The notes under the pieces: generated by a model | Told to the model about the DNA's origin: nothing | The model's database searches: none | The model's input: only the letters and a program-made list of their open reading frames with translations | Part shown: in pieces, positions 27,158-36,337 of the stretch | Numbering within the stretch: the first letter of the stretch is position 1 | Layout of the letters: each line of letters starts with the position of its first letter | Translations under genes and position numbers: made by a program | Origin: Marichromatium bheemlicum | GTDB lineage: Bacteria > Pseudomonadota > Gammaproteobacteria > Chromatiales > Chromatiaceae | Direction: 5' to 3' | Assembly: GCF_012276755.1 (NCBI RefSeq) | Contig: NZ_JAAXKX010000005.1 | Location: 1 to 64,000 of the forward strand | DNA length: 64,000 nt

Positions 27158-28294
27158 TTAAATCCGAACCCTTTTTCGATGTGTCTCGATACTCATGATC
27201 ATCCCGAAACCGATCATCAGCGTGACCATCGAGGTGCCCCCGTAGCTGATCAGTGGCAGCGGCACCCCGACCACCGGTAGTAGCCCGGTGACCATCCCTG
27301 TGTTCACGAAGACATAGACGAAGAACACCATGGTCAGCCCGCCGGCGAGCAGTCGACCGTAGTTGTCCTGGGCGCGGCTGGCGATCACCAGGCCGCGCAG
27401 GATGATGAACAGGTAGATGGCGAGCAGGGCGAGGATACCGGCAAAGCCGAACTCCTCGCCGATTACCGCGAAGATGAAGTCGGTGTTGCGCTCGGGCAGG
27501 AACTCCAGGTGTGATTGGGTGCCGTTGAGCCAGCCCTTGCCGGAGATGCCACCGGAGCCGATGGCGATCTGTGACTGGATGATGTGATAGCCCGAGCCGA
27601 GCGGGTCGGACTGTGGATTGAGGAAGGTCAGCACGCGTTCGCGCTGGTAGTCGTGCATGCCGAACCACAGCAGGGGTGCGGCGGCGGCGGCGACGATCAC
27701 CAGGGCGCCGATCATCCGCCAGCTCAGCCCGGCGATGAACAGCACCATCACCCCGGCGCTGGCCACCAGCAGCGAGGTGCCGAGATCGGGTTGCTTGGCG
27801 ATCAGTACCACCGGGATCATGGTGATGATCGCGGCCATCAGGATACGGCCGTGTGAGGGCGGCAGCGGTCGCGCGGCGAGGATCCAGGCGACCGCCATGG
27901 GCACCGCGAGCTTGAGTAGTTCCGAGGGCTGGAAGCGGATGAAGCCGAGGTCGAGCCAGCGTTGCGCACCCTTGCCGACCTCGCCGACCACCAGCACCGC
28001 GATCAGCATGATGCAGCCGGCCACGAACAGCGCCGGGGACCAGTGGCGCAGCCGGTTCGGTGTGATCTGCGCTATCGCCAGCATCAGCCCGAAGGCGATG
28101 CCGAGTCGCAGCAGCTGGCGTTCGACCGCCGCCGGGCTCTGATCGCTGGCGCTGTAGAGCACCATCAGTCCGAAGCCGCACAGCCCGAGCAGCGCGACCA
28201 GCAGGGGCGCGTCGATGTGCAGCCGGCGCAGCGGTCCGGGCAAGGGTTCGTCGACCCCGCGATCGAGTTGCGCGGAACGGGCGTTAGTTGCCAT
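27158..28294 (-). CDS. rodA: Peptidoglycan glycosyltransferase RodA
   Basis: 378 residues with about ten transmembrane helices. SEDS family hallmarks are GAQRWLDLGFIRFQPSELLKL, IAKQPDLGTSLLVASAG (with the catalytic Asp in QPDLGT), ERNTDFIFAVIGEEFGF and the C-terminal PLPLISYGGTSMVT. RodA polymerises lipid II in the elongasome together with PBP2. The start at 28294 overlaps mrdA by 11 nt, and the pair is likely co-translated. Confidence 0.96.
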   Translation of the reverse strand: MATNARSAQLDRGVDEPLPGPLRRLHIDAPLLVALLGLCGFGLMVLYSASDQSPAAVERQLLRLGIAFGLMLAIAQITPNRLRHWSPALFVAGCIMLIAVLVVGEVGKGAQRWLDLGFIRFQPSELLKLAVPMAVAWILAARPLPPSHGRILMAAIITMIPVVLIAKQPDLGTSLLVASAGVMVLFIAGLSWRMIGALVIVAAAAAPLLWFGMHDYQRERVLTFLNPQSDPLGSGYHIIQSQIAIGSGGISGKGWLNGTQSHLEFLPERNTDFIFAVIGEEFGFAGILALLAIYLFIILRGLVIASRAQDNYGRLLAGGLTMVFFVYVFVNTGMVTGLLPVVGVPLPLISYGGTSMVTLMIGFGMIMSIETHRKRVRI

Positions 28295-30167
28295 CGCGAC
28301 GCTCTTCCTCCTCCGGTGGCAGTGGTTCACCGCCGAGATAGGCGTCGATCACCCGCCGAGCGATGGGGGCGGCGGTGGCGCTGCCACTGCCGCCGTTCTC
28401 GATCACCACGGCGACGGCGATGCGCGGATCCTCGACCGGCGCGAAGGCGACGAACAGGGCGTGGTCCTTGAGTCGCTCGGGGACGGTGTCGGCGTCGTAG
28501 CGCTCGCCCTGACCGATGCTGAAGACCTGTGCGGTGCCGGTCTTGCCGGCGATGCGGTAGTCGGGCGAGCGGATCTTGCGCGCGGTGCCGCGGCGGTCCT
28601 CGATCACCGCCACCATGGAGTCGATCACCGTGTCCCAGTGCGCCTGGTCCTCGACCTGGATCTGGTGGTCGACGAGCGGCAGTGGCTCTTCCGGGGTGCG
28701 CTGTGGGGTCTCCGAGGCACGGCTGGCACGCACCACCCGGGGGGCGATGAAGTGGCCGTGGTTGGCCAGGGTGGCGGTGGCCGCCGCCAGCTGCAGTGGG
28801 GTGGCGAGATAGGCGCCCTGGCCGATACCGATGATCAGCGTCTCACCCGGGAACCAAGGCTGGTTACGGACCCGCTGCTTCCACTCGCGCGAGGGCAGCA
28901 GCCCACCGAGTTCGCCGGCGAGGTCGACCCCGGTGGGGGTACCGAAGCCGAACTCGGCGAGGCGCGCGTGCAGTCGGTCGATACCGAGCTTGTGGGCGAG
29001 ATCGTAGAAATAGACGTCGCAGGACTCGGCCATCGCCGCATGCAGGTCGACCTGACCGTGGCCGCCGCGGCGCCAGCAGCGGAAGCGATGCGAGTGGCCG
29101 GGGAGGGTGAAGTAGCCAGGACAGTAGCTCTTGCTCTGCGCGTTCACCGTGCCCTCGAGCAGGCCGGCGAGACCGACGAATGGTTTGACCGTCGACCCCG
29201 GCGGGTACTGGCCACGGATGGCGCGGTTGAACAGCGGCTTGTCGGGCGAGTAGAGCAGTGCGTGATAATCCTTCTGGCTGATGCCCTCGACGAACAGGTT
29301 GGGGTCGAAGCTCGGCTGGCTGACCAACGCCAGTACCCCGCCGTTGCGTGGGTCGATGGCGACGATGGCCCCGCGGCGCTCGCCGAGGATGTCGGTGGTG
29401 GCACGCTGCAGGTTGATGTCGAGATAGAGACTGAGGTCGCGTCCTGGCACCGGCGGCTGGCTCTCGAGGGTGCGCAGCACCCGGCCGCGGGCGTTGACCT
29501 CGACCTGCTGGTGACCGACCTGACCGTGGAGCAGGTCCTCGTGGGCCTTCTCGATCCCGCCCTTGCCGATGAAGTGGGTGCCGGCATAGTTGCGTGCGTC
29601 GATGCGCTTGAGTTCGCGCTCGTTGATGCGCCCGACATAGCCGAGTACGTGCGCGGTATAGGGGCCGAGCGGATAGGCACGCACCAGCTCGGCGCGCACG
29701 TCGACCCCGGGGAAGCGGTGGCCGTTGACCGAGAAGCGCGCGACCTCCGCCGGGGTCAGGTTGAGCCGGATCGGCACCCCCTGGAAGCGCATCCGCTGGC
29801 GTTTGAGTCGAGTGAAGCGGGCGCGATCCTTGGCGTCGATCGGGATGATGTGGGAGAGCGCCGCGATGGTGGCGTCGAGATCGGGGACCTTCTCAATGGT
29901 GATCTCGAGCGAGAACGAGGGATGGTTCTCGGCCAGCAGCACGCCGTTGGCGTCGTAGATCAGGCCGCGGGTGGGTGGGATCGGTTGGATCTTGACCCGG
30001 TTGTCCTGTGACAGCACCGAGAAGTGCTCGTGACGCTCGACCTGCAGGTGCAGCAGCCGCGCCACCAGAACCCCGAGCGCCAGTATCACCAGCAGCGCGG
30101 CGATGGTCGCGCGGGTGGCGATCATCCGCTGTTCGCGCTTGCGGTCCTGGAATCCCGATTCGAGCAT
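28284..30167 (-). CDS. mrdA: Penicillin-binding protein 2 (elongation transpeptidase)
   Basis: 627 residues from the ATG at 30167. One N-terminal transmembrane helix (ATIAALLVILALGVLVARLL) precedes the PBP dimerisation domain (PTRGLIYDANGVLLAEN). The transpeptidase domain carries STVKPF (SxxK serine), SCD (SxN-type, AESCDVYFYD) and KTGTAQ (AGKTGTAQVFS). It crosslinks lateral-wall peptidoglycan with RodA and MreBCD. Gene order mreC-mreD-mrdA-rodA matches that of most gammaproteobacteria. Confidence 0.96.
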   Translation of the reverse strand: MLESGFQDRKREQRMIATRATIAALLVILALGVLVARLLHLQVERHEHFSVLSQDNRVKIQPIPPTRGLIYDANGVLLAENHPSFSLEITIEKVPDLDATIAALSHIIPIDAKDRARFTRLKRQRMRFQGVPIRLNLTPAEVARFSVNGHRFPGVDVRAELVRAYPLGPYTAHVLGYVGRINERELKRIDARNYAGTHFIGKGGIEKAHEDLLHGQVGHQQVEVNARGRVLRTLESQPPVPGRDLSLYLDINLQRATTDILGERRGAIVAIDPRNGGVLALVSQPSFDPNLFVEGISQKDYHALLYSPDKPLFNRAIRGQYPPGSTVKPFVGLAGLLEGTVNAQSKSYCPGYFTLPGHSHRFRCWRRGGHGQVDLHAAMAESCDVYFYDLAHKLGIDRLHARLAEFGFGTPTGVDLAGELGGLLPSREWKQRVRNQPWFPGETLIIGIGQGAYLATPLQLAAATATLANHGHFIAPRVVRASRASETPQRTPEEPLPLVDHQIQVEDQAHWDTVIDSMVAVIEDRRGTARKIRSPDYRIAGKTGTAQVFSIGQGERYDADTVPERLKDHALFVAFAPVEDPRIAVAVVIENGGSGSATAAPIARRVIDAYLGGEPLPPEEEERRDGN

Positions 30168-30171
30168 CGTC

Positions 30172-30660
30172 TCAGAGCGTCCCGGCGCGTCGACCGAGGT
30201 CGCCGAGTAGTGCACTCAGCCAAGGCCAGAGAATCAGCCCGAGGAAGGTCGGGAGCCAGTAGCTCAGCCCCGGCATCGGCTGCCCGGTGGCGCCCAGCAC
30301 CCACAGGGTGAGTAGTCGCTCGGCGAGCAACAGCACCCAGACGAACAGGGTCTGTTGCCACATCGGGAAGATGCGGATGCGCTGGTGTAGCTCGACGACC
30401 AGATAGGCGAGTAATGACAAGGTGAGGGCGTGTTGGCCGAGCAATGTGCCCGAGACCACGTCGAGTGCCAGGCCGGCCCCGAAGGCGGAGAAGACGCCGG
30501 CCCGCTCCGGGGTGTGCAGTGACCAGAACACCACCACCAGCGCGACCCACTGCGGGCGCAGCGCCTCGAATTCGACGGGCATTGGTAGGATGGTCAGACA
30601 GAAGGCGGTCAGCAGGCTCAGGCCGATCAGCCAGCTGCCGCGCGGGCGGCTCTCGCTCAT
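30172..30660 (-). CDS. mreD: Rod-shape-determining protein MreD
   Basis: 162 residues, with about five hydrophobic helices (WLIGLSLLTAFCLTILPMP; WVALVVVFWSLH; FGAGLALDVVSGTLLGQHAL; TLFVWVLLLAERLLTLWVL; LPTFLGLILWPWLSALL). The conserved G-x-x-x-D-x-x-x-G helix is visible as GLALDVVSGTLLG. Inner-membrane elongasome subunit. ATGA overlap with mreC (30657-30660). Confidence 0.92.
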   Translation of the reverse strand: MSESRPRGSWLIGLSLLTAFCLTILPMPVEFEALRPQWVALVVVFWSLHTPERAGVFSAFGAGLALDVVSGTLLGQHALTLSLLAYLVVELHQRIRIFPMWQQTLFVWVLLLAERLLTLWVLGATGQPMPGLSYWLPTFLGLILWPWLSALLGDLGRRAGTL

Positions 30661-31619
30661 GGTCGGGGCGCGGTCTCCTCGGGCTGGGTCTCGGTGATGG
30701 CCCGTTGCTGCAACGCTGGATCCATGGTCCAGACCAGGAGCACCTCACGGCTGCGGTCGAGCGCTGCAGTGGGCTCGGCGATCACGGTGGTGAAGGGGTT
30801 GTCGGGGTCGTGGCGCACGGTCTTGATGCGGGCCACCGGGTAGCCGGGGGGGAAGCGTTCGCCCATCCCTGAGGTCACCAACAGATCGCCGACGCGGACA
30901 TCGGCGTTCTTGGGGATGTGCAACAGCTGCAGTTGCTGGCTCAGGCCGGTGCCGGCGGCCACCGAGCGCAGGCCGTTGCGGTTGATCTCCACCGGCAGGG
31001 TGTGTTCGGCATCGGTGATCAGCAGCACGGTGGAGGTGAAGGCATTGGTCTGGATCACCTGTCCCATCACCGCGTTGGCGTCGAGCACCGGTTGCCCGAC
31101 GAACAGCCCCGAGCGCGAGCCCTTGTTGATCATCACCTGTTGACGATAGGGGGCGATCTCGAGCGACATGATCTCGGCGATCAGCACCCGCTCGCCGACG
31201 TTGAACGAGGAGCCGAGGAGGTCGCGCAGCCGCATGTTCTCTGCCTCCAGTGCCTCGAACTGCTGCAACCTGGCCTTGAGGGTCAGGTTCTCGCGGTGCA
31301 GTGCGGCGTTGCGCGCGCGCAGCTCGGCGGCGCTGGTGAGGCGTCCCTGGGTATCGCGGACCATGTGCGCCGGCAGGTCGACGACATAGTGCAGCGGGTA
31401 GGCGGCCAGGGTGAGCGTCGAGCGCACCGCGCCGAGATGATCGTAGTGGTGGTCGGCGATGATCAGCCCCAGGGACAGGATCACCGCCACGATCATCCTG
31501 AGCAGTGGGGATGGGCCGCGGACGAACAGGGGTTTGATGGTCGGCTCCTCGGCAATGACTGGATTGGGGCGGGCCGTATCCGCCGCGCGCCATGAGGCCG
31601 CCTCCGGCCCCTGGGACAA
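30657..31619 (-). CDS. mreC: Rod-shape-determining protein MreC
   Basis: 320 residues if the TTG at 31619 is the start (GGGAGGG about 8 nt upstream). IKPLFVRGPSPLLRMIVAV, typical of the MreC N-terminus, begins only about 28 residues in; a transmembrane helix, a coiled coil (LRARNAALHRENLTLKARLQ) and two beta-barrel domains follow (VMINKGSRSGLFVGQPVLD, DLLVTSGMGERFPPGYPVA). No ATG lies between. An ATC codon at 31538 has a perfectly placed GAGGAG upstream, but ATC starts are exceptional. MreC links MreB to PBP2 in the periplasm. Confidence 0.92.
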   Translation of the reverse strand: MSQGPEAASWRAADTARPNPVIAEEPTIKPLFVRGPSPLLRMIVAVILSLGLIIADHHYDHLGAVRSTLTLAAYPLHYVVDLPAHMVRDTQGRLTSAAELRARNAALHRENLTLKARLQQFEALEAENMRLRDLLGSSFNVGERVLIAEIMSLEIAPYRQQVMINKGSRSGLFVGQPVLDANAVMGQVIQTNAFTSTVLLITDAEHTLPVEINRNGLRSVAAGTGLSQQLQLLHIPKNADVRVGDLLVTSGMGERFPPGYPVARIKTVRHDPDNPFTTVIAEPTAALDRSREVLLVWTMDPALQQRAITETQPEETAPRP

Positions 31620-31730
31620 GCCGACGTCCCTCCCTTCCTGGGATCGGGTGCCGCGCCCGGGGCATTTTCCGATATTGCGCCGAGCGCGACTAGTCCAAGC
31701 GTACTGGGGTTGTGCCGTAGTGGCGCCGGA

Positions 31731-33064
<1,334 letters not shown>

Positions 33065-33066
33065 TC

Positions 33067-33148
33067 CTGGTGGCTGGTGGCTGGTGGCTGGTGGCTGGTG
33101 GCTGGTGGCTGGTGGCTGGTGGCTGGTGGCTGGTGGCTGGTGGCTGGT
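33067..33148. repeat. Heptanucleotide tandem array (CTGGTGG)n
   Basis: About 11.7 uninterrupted perfect copies of CTGGTGG. Because 7 is not a multiple of 3, all frames read through with short W/L/V/A/G peptides; these are not genes. It ends 63 nt before the gatC start and is purine-biased on the plus strand, with many GG pairs. Confidence 0.95.
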
Positions 33149-33211
33149 TCCACCGTCCATGGCCGCTATGCTATTTTGAGCCTTCATTTTTGTAGGCCCA
33201 GCAGGACGGAC

Positions 33212-33499
33212 ATGTCACTGGATCGTTCCGACGTCGAAAAGATCGCGCATCTCGCGCGCCTGGCGATCAGCCCGGATCAGACCGAGCGCTATGCCGCTGA
33301 ACTCTCCAATATCCTCGATCTCGTGGCGCAGATGGACTCGGTGAATACCGACGACGTCGAGCCCATGGCACACCCGCTGCACATGGTCCAACGGCTGCGG
33401 CCCGATCAGGCCACCGAGCCGGATCGTCGTGCCGAGTACCAGGCCGGCGCGCCATTGACCGAAGGCGGCCTCTATCTGGTTCCGAAGGTCATCGAATAA
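33212..33499 (+). CDS. gatC: Asp-tRNA(Asn)/Glu-tRNA(Gln) amidotransferase subunit C
   Basis: 95 residues, the normal GatC length ([20 protein letters not shown]... to [12 protein letters not shown]). GatC wraps around GatA and stabilises the GatCAB complex. Its TAA stop overlaps the gatA ATG by one base (TAATG at 33497-33501), so the subunits are coupled. Confidence 0.95.
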   Translation: MSLDRSDVEKIAHLARLAISPDQTERYAAELSNILDLVAQMDSVNTDDVEPMAHPLHMVQRLRPDQATEPDRRAEYQAGAPLTEGGLYLVPKVIE

Positions 33500-34953
33500 T
33501 GCAGAACAAGTCGATCGCAGAATTGGCCGCCGATCTGCGGCTGCGCAAGTATTCCAGCACCGAGCTGACCCGCCACTATCTCGATCGCATCGCGCGACTC
33601 GACCCACGGCTCAACAGTTTCATCACCGTCGATGCCGAGGCCGCGCTCGCCGCCGCCGCGCGCGCCGACGAGGCGCTGGCGCGAGACGAGGGCCGTCCTC
33701 TCACCGGCATCCCCATCGCGCACAAGGACATCTTCTGCACCAAGGGGGTTCGTACCAGCTGCGCCTCGCGCATGCTCGACGACTTCGTCGCCCCCTATGA
33801 CGCGACCGTGGTCGAGCGCCTGGCCGCCGCCGGCGCAGTGATGCTCGGCAAGACCAACATGGACGAGTTCGCCATGGGCTCGAGCAACGAGACCAGCTAC
33901 TACGGCCCCGTCGCCAACCCTTGGGACACCTCGCGGGTGCCGGGCGGCTCCTCCGGCGGCTCGGCCGCGGCGGTGGCCGCGCGGTTGTGCGCGGCGGCCA
34001 CCGGTACCGACACCGGTGGCTCGATCCGTCAGCCGGCGGCGCTGTGCGGCATCACCGGCATCAAGCCGACCTATGGGCGCTGCTCGCGCTGGGGGATGAT
34101 CGCCTTCGCCTCCTCGCTTGACCAGGCCGGGGTGATGGCCCGTTCGGCCGCCGATGCCGCCTTCCTGCTCGACGAGATGGCCGGCTTCGACGAGCGCGAC
34201 TCGACCAGCGCCGAGGTGCCGGTGCCGGACTATGTCGACGCCCTCGACAACGACATCAGCGGTCTGCGTATCGGCCTGCCCAAGGAGTTCTTCGGTGAAG
34301 GACTCGACCCGCGTGTCGGCGCCGCGATCGAGGCGGCGATCCGCGAGTACGAGAAGCTCGGCGCCGAGATCCGCGAGATCAGCCTGCCCAACAGCCCGCT
34401 CTCGGTGCCGGTCTACTACGTGGTGGCGCCGGCGGAGTGCTCGTCGAACCTCGCCCGTTTCGACGGGGTGCGTTATGGCCACCGCTGTGCCGATCCCGCC
34501 GACCTCGAGGACCTCTACACCCGCAGCCGTGCCGAGGGCTTCGGCGCCGAGGTGCAGCGCCGGGTGATGATCGGGACCTATGTGCTCTCGGCCGGCTACT
34601 ACGACGCCTACTACCTCAAGGCGCAGAAGATCCGTCAGCTCATCGCTGATGACTTCAAGCGTGCCTTCGAGGAGGTCGATGTGATCATGGGGCCGACCAC
34701 CCCGAGCACCGCCTTCGCCCTCGGCGACAAGATGGACGATCCGGTGGCGATGTATCTCAACGACATCTACACCATCGCCACCAACCTCGCCGGGCTGCCG
34801 GGGATGTCGATTCCGGTCGAGCCGGTCGAGGGCATGCCGGTCGGGCTGCAGCTCATCGGTAACTACTTCGATGAGGCGCGGTTGCTCAATATCGCGCACC
34901 GCTACCAGCACCTCACCCACTGGCACCAGGCCGCGCCCGCCGGCTTCGAGTGA
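33499..34953 (+). CDS. gatA: Asp-tRNA(Asn)/Glu-tRNA(Gln) amidotransferase subunit A
   Basis: 484 residues. Amidase-signature triad: Lys in [13 protein letters not shown], cis-Ser in [18 protein letters not shown], nucleophile Ser in the [13 protein letters not shown] region. GatA releases ammonia from glutamine and channels it to GatB. A strong hairpin (34956-34985) follows directly. gatB, which usually completes a gatCAB operon, is not here: the next genes run the other way. It is presumably encoded elsewhere. Confidence 0.96.
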   Translation: MQNKSIAELAADLRLRKYSSTELTRHYLDRIARLDPRLNSFITVDAEAALAAAARADEALARDEGRPLTGIPIAHKDIFCTKGVRTSCASRMLDDFVAPYDATVVERLAAAGAVMLGKTNMDEFAMGSSNETSYYGPVANPWDTSRVPGGSSGGSAAAVAARLCAAATGTDTGGSIRQPAALCGITGIKPTYGRCSRWGMIAFASSLDQAGVMARSAADAAFLLDEMAGFDERDSTSAEVPVPDYVDALDNDISGLRIGLPKEFFGEGLDPRVGAAIEAAIREYEKLGAEIREISLPNSPLSVPVYYVVAPAECSSNLARFDGVRYGHRCADPADLEDLYTRSRAEGFGAEVQRRVMIGTYVLSAGYYDAYYLKAQKIRQLIADDFKRAFEEVDVIMGPTTPSTAFALGDKMDDPVAMYLNDIYTIATNLAGLPGMSIPVEPVEGMPVGLQLIGNYFDEARLLNIAHRYQHLTHWHQAAPAGFE

Positions 34954-34955
34954 TC

Positions 34956-34985
34956 GCGTCGCCCCCCGGAATGGGGGGCTGACGC
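34956..34985. terminator. Hairpin between convergent gatA and plsC
   Basis: gcgtc-gcccccc-ggaat-ggggggc-t-gacgc: a 7-bp G/C stem with a 5-nt loop, extended by a 5-bp outer stem. No T-run follows, so a bidirectional or Rho-assisted stop is inferred from position. Confidence 0.6.
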
Positions 34986-35016
34986 GGATGCCCGTCACTG
35001 CATCGGTGGCGGGCGT

Positions 35017-35757
35017 CTACCCTTGCCGGACGCCGAGGCCGAGCTGGCCCGAGCCTGGTCGCGGTAGTGCTGCCACCGTGTCCTCGATCCACTGCTCGAC
35101 CGCAGTATTGATCTCGGCGGCCTTGCGGCCCTGGGTCTCCATCAGTGGCCCGATCACCAGATCGATGGTGCCGGGGCGCTTGCGCAGGCTGCGCCGCCCC
35201 CAGAACTCGCCGGCGTTGTGTGCCACTGGGACCACCGGTCGGCCACTGCGTTCGGCCAGCAGTGCCCCGCCGATGGCGTAGGGTTGGCGTGTCCCCGCCG
35301 CTACCCGGGTCCCCTCCGGGAACACCACCACCCAACGTCCGGCCTTGAGTAGCGCCAACCCCTCGCGCAATAGCTGCGCGACTGCGCGGCGTCCGGCCGA
35401 GCGATCGATGGCGATCGGCTGGAAGCGCTTGAGCGCCCAGCCGAAGAAGGGAATGCGCATTAGCTCGCGCTTGAGCACCCAGGTCTGCTCCAGCGGCAGG
35501 ATGGCGCGCAGCGCGATCGTCTCCCAGGTGGACTGGTGCTTGGCGAGCACGATCGCCGCCCCCTCGGGCAGGTGTTCGAGGCCCTGGATGCGATAGCGCA
35601 GTCCGCAGATCCAACCGAGCGCGCGGAGGTTGAGCCGCGCCCAGGCGCGCGCCATCCAGGGGCCGACCCGTTTGGGGGTGACGAGGATCAGCGAGGCGTA
35701 CAGCACGATGGTGATGTACATGAAGGCTTGATAGCAGAACGAGCGGATCAGGATCAT
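35017..35757 (-). CDS. plsC: 1-acyl-sn-glycerol-3-phosphate acyltransferase, PlsC-like
   Basis: 246 residues. An N-terminal hydrophobic segment (SFCYQAFMYITIVLYASLILV) anchors it to the inner membrane. The acyltransferase block I reads KHQSTWE, i.e. H-x4-E instead of the classic H-x4-D, a variant known in many proteobacterial PlsC-like proteins. Block III is FPEGTR. It adds the second acyl chain in phosphatidic acid synthesis. It is last in glyQ-glyS-gmhB-plsC, with ATGA overlap with gmhB. Confidence 0.88.
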   Translation of the reverse strand: MILIRSFCYQAFMYITIVLYASLILVTPKRVGPWMARAWARLNLRALGWICGLRYRIQGLEHLPEGAAIVLAKHQSTWETIALRAILPLEQTWVLKRELMRIPFFGWALKRFQPIAIDRSAGRRAVAQLLREGLALLKAGRWVVVFPEGTRVAAGTRQPYAIGGALLAERSGRPVVPVAHNAGEFWGRRSLRKRPGTIDLVIGPLMETQGRKAAEINTAVEQWIEDTVAALPRPGSGQLGLGVRQG

Positions 35758-36326
35758 GGGCGTGTGTCGGATGCGAGTAGGGCGTCGGCCGCCGCGCTGA
35801 GGTCGGGGAAGATCGGGACGTCGGCCAGAGGGTCGGGGCCCGGATGGTCGGCACAGGCCGCTAGGGTGCGCTCGCCCTTTCCGGTGCGCACCAGCCAGGG
35901 CGCGGCGCCGGCGCTACGCGCGGCTTCCAGATCGCGCAGCGAGTCGCCGATCACCGGCACCCCGCGGAGATCGGCACCGAGTCGTCGGGCGATCTGCTCG
36001 AGCAGACCGGGCAGCGGCTTGCGGCAGCGACAGCCGGCGTCCGGGCCATGGGGACAGAAGGCGATCATCTCGACCCGTGCGCCATGGTCGGCGAGTTGTT
36101 CGCGCAGGCGCTGGTGGATGGCGTCGAGGGTGCTCGGGTCGAACAGTCCCCGGGCGATGCCGGACTGGTTGGTGGCGATGGCCAGCCGCCAGCCGGCGTG
36201 GTGGAGCCGGGCCATCGCCTCGAGACTGCCGGGGATCGGCCGCCACTCCTCGACCGACTTGATGTAGGCGTCGGAGTCATGGTTGATGACCCCGTCGCGG
36301 TCGAGGATGACCAGCCGCTCGGTCAT
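35754..36326 (-). CDS. gmhB: D-glycero-beta-D-manno-heptose 1,7-bisphosphate 7-phosphatase
   Basis: 190 residues, HAD-superfamily. Motif I is LDRDGVINHD, motif II ATNQSG, then the zinc loop CPHGPDAGCRCRKPLPGLL (Cys/His ligands) typical of GmhB, and motif IV VIGDSLRDLEAA. It dephosphorylates heptose bisphosphate in ADP-heptose synthesis for LPS core. It sits between glyS and plsC, an order conserved in many gammaproteobacteria; the GmhA-like isomerase is at 6885-7499. Confidence 0.93.
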   Translation of the reverse strand: MTERLVILDRDGVINHDSDAYIKSVEEWRPIPGSLEAMARLHHAGWRLAIATNQSGIARGLFDPSTLDAIHQRLREQLADHGARVEMIAFCPHGPDAGCRCRKPLPGLLEQIARRLGADLRGVPVIGDSLRDLEAARSAGAAPWLVRTGKGERTLAACADHPGPDPLADVPIFPDLSAAADALLASDTRP

Positions 36327-36337
36327 GGTGGCAATGC

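Noticed and set aside
28215-30011. Long open frame antisense to mrdA
   Set aside because: The minus strand carries all PBP2 motifs; the antisense frame has no recognisable feature.
31536-31538. ATC start for mreC with ideal GAGGAG spacing
   Set aside because: ATC initiation is extremely rare; the TTG at 31619 also has a usable ribosome-binding site. Kept only as an alternative.
33067-33148. CRISPR-like array
   Set aside because: Units are 7 bp with no spacers and no cas genes; it is a simple tandem repeat.
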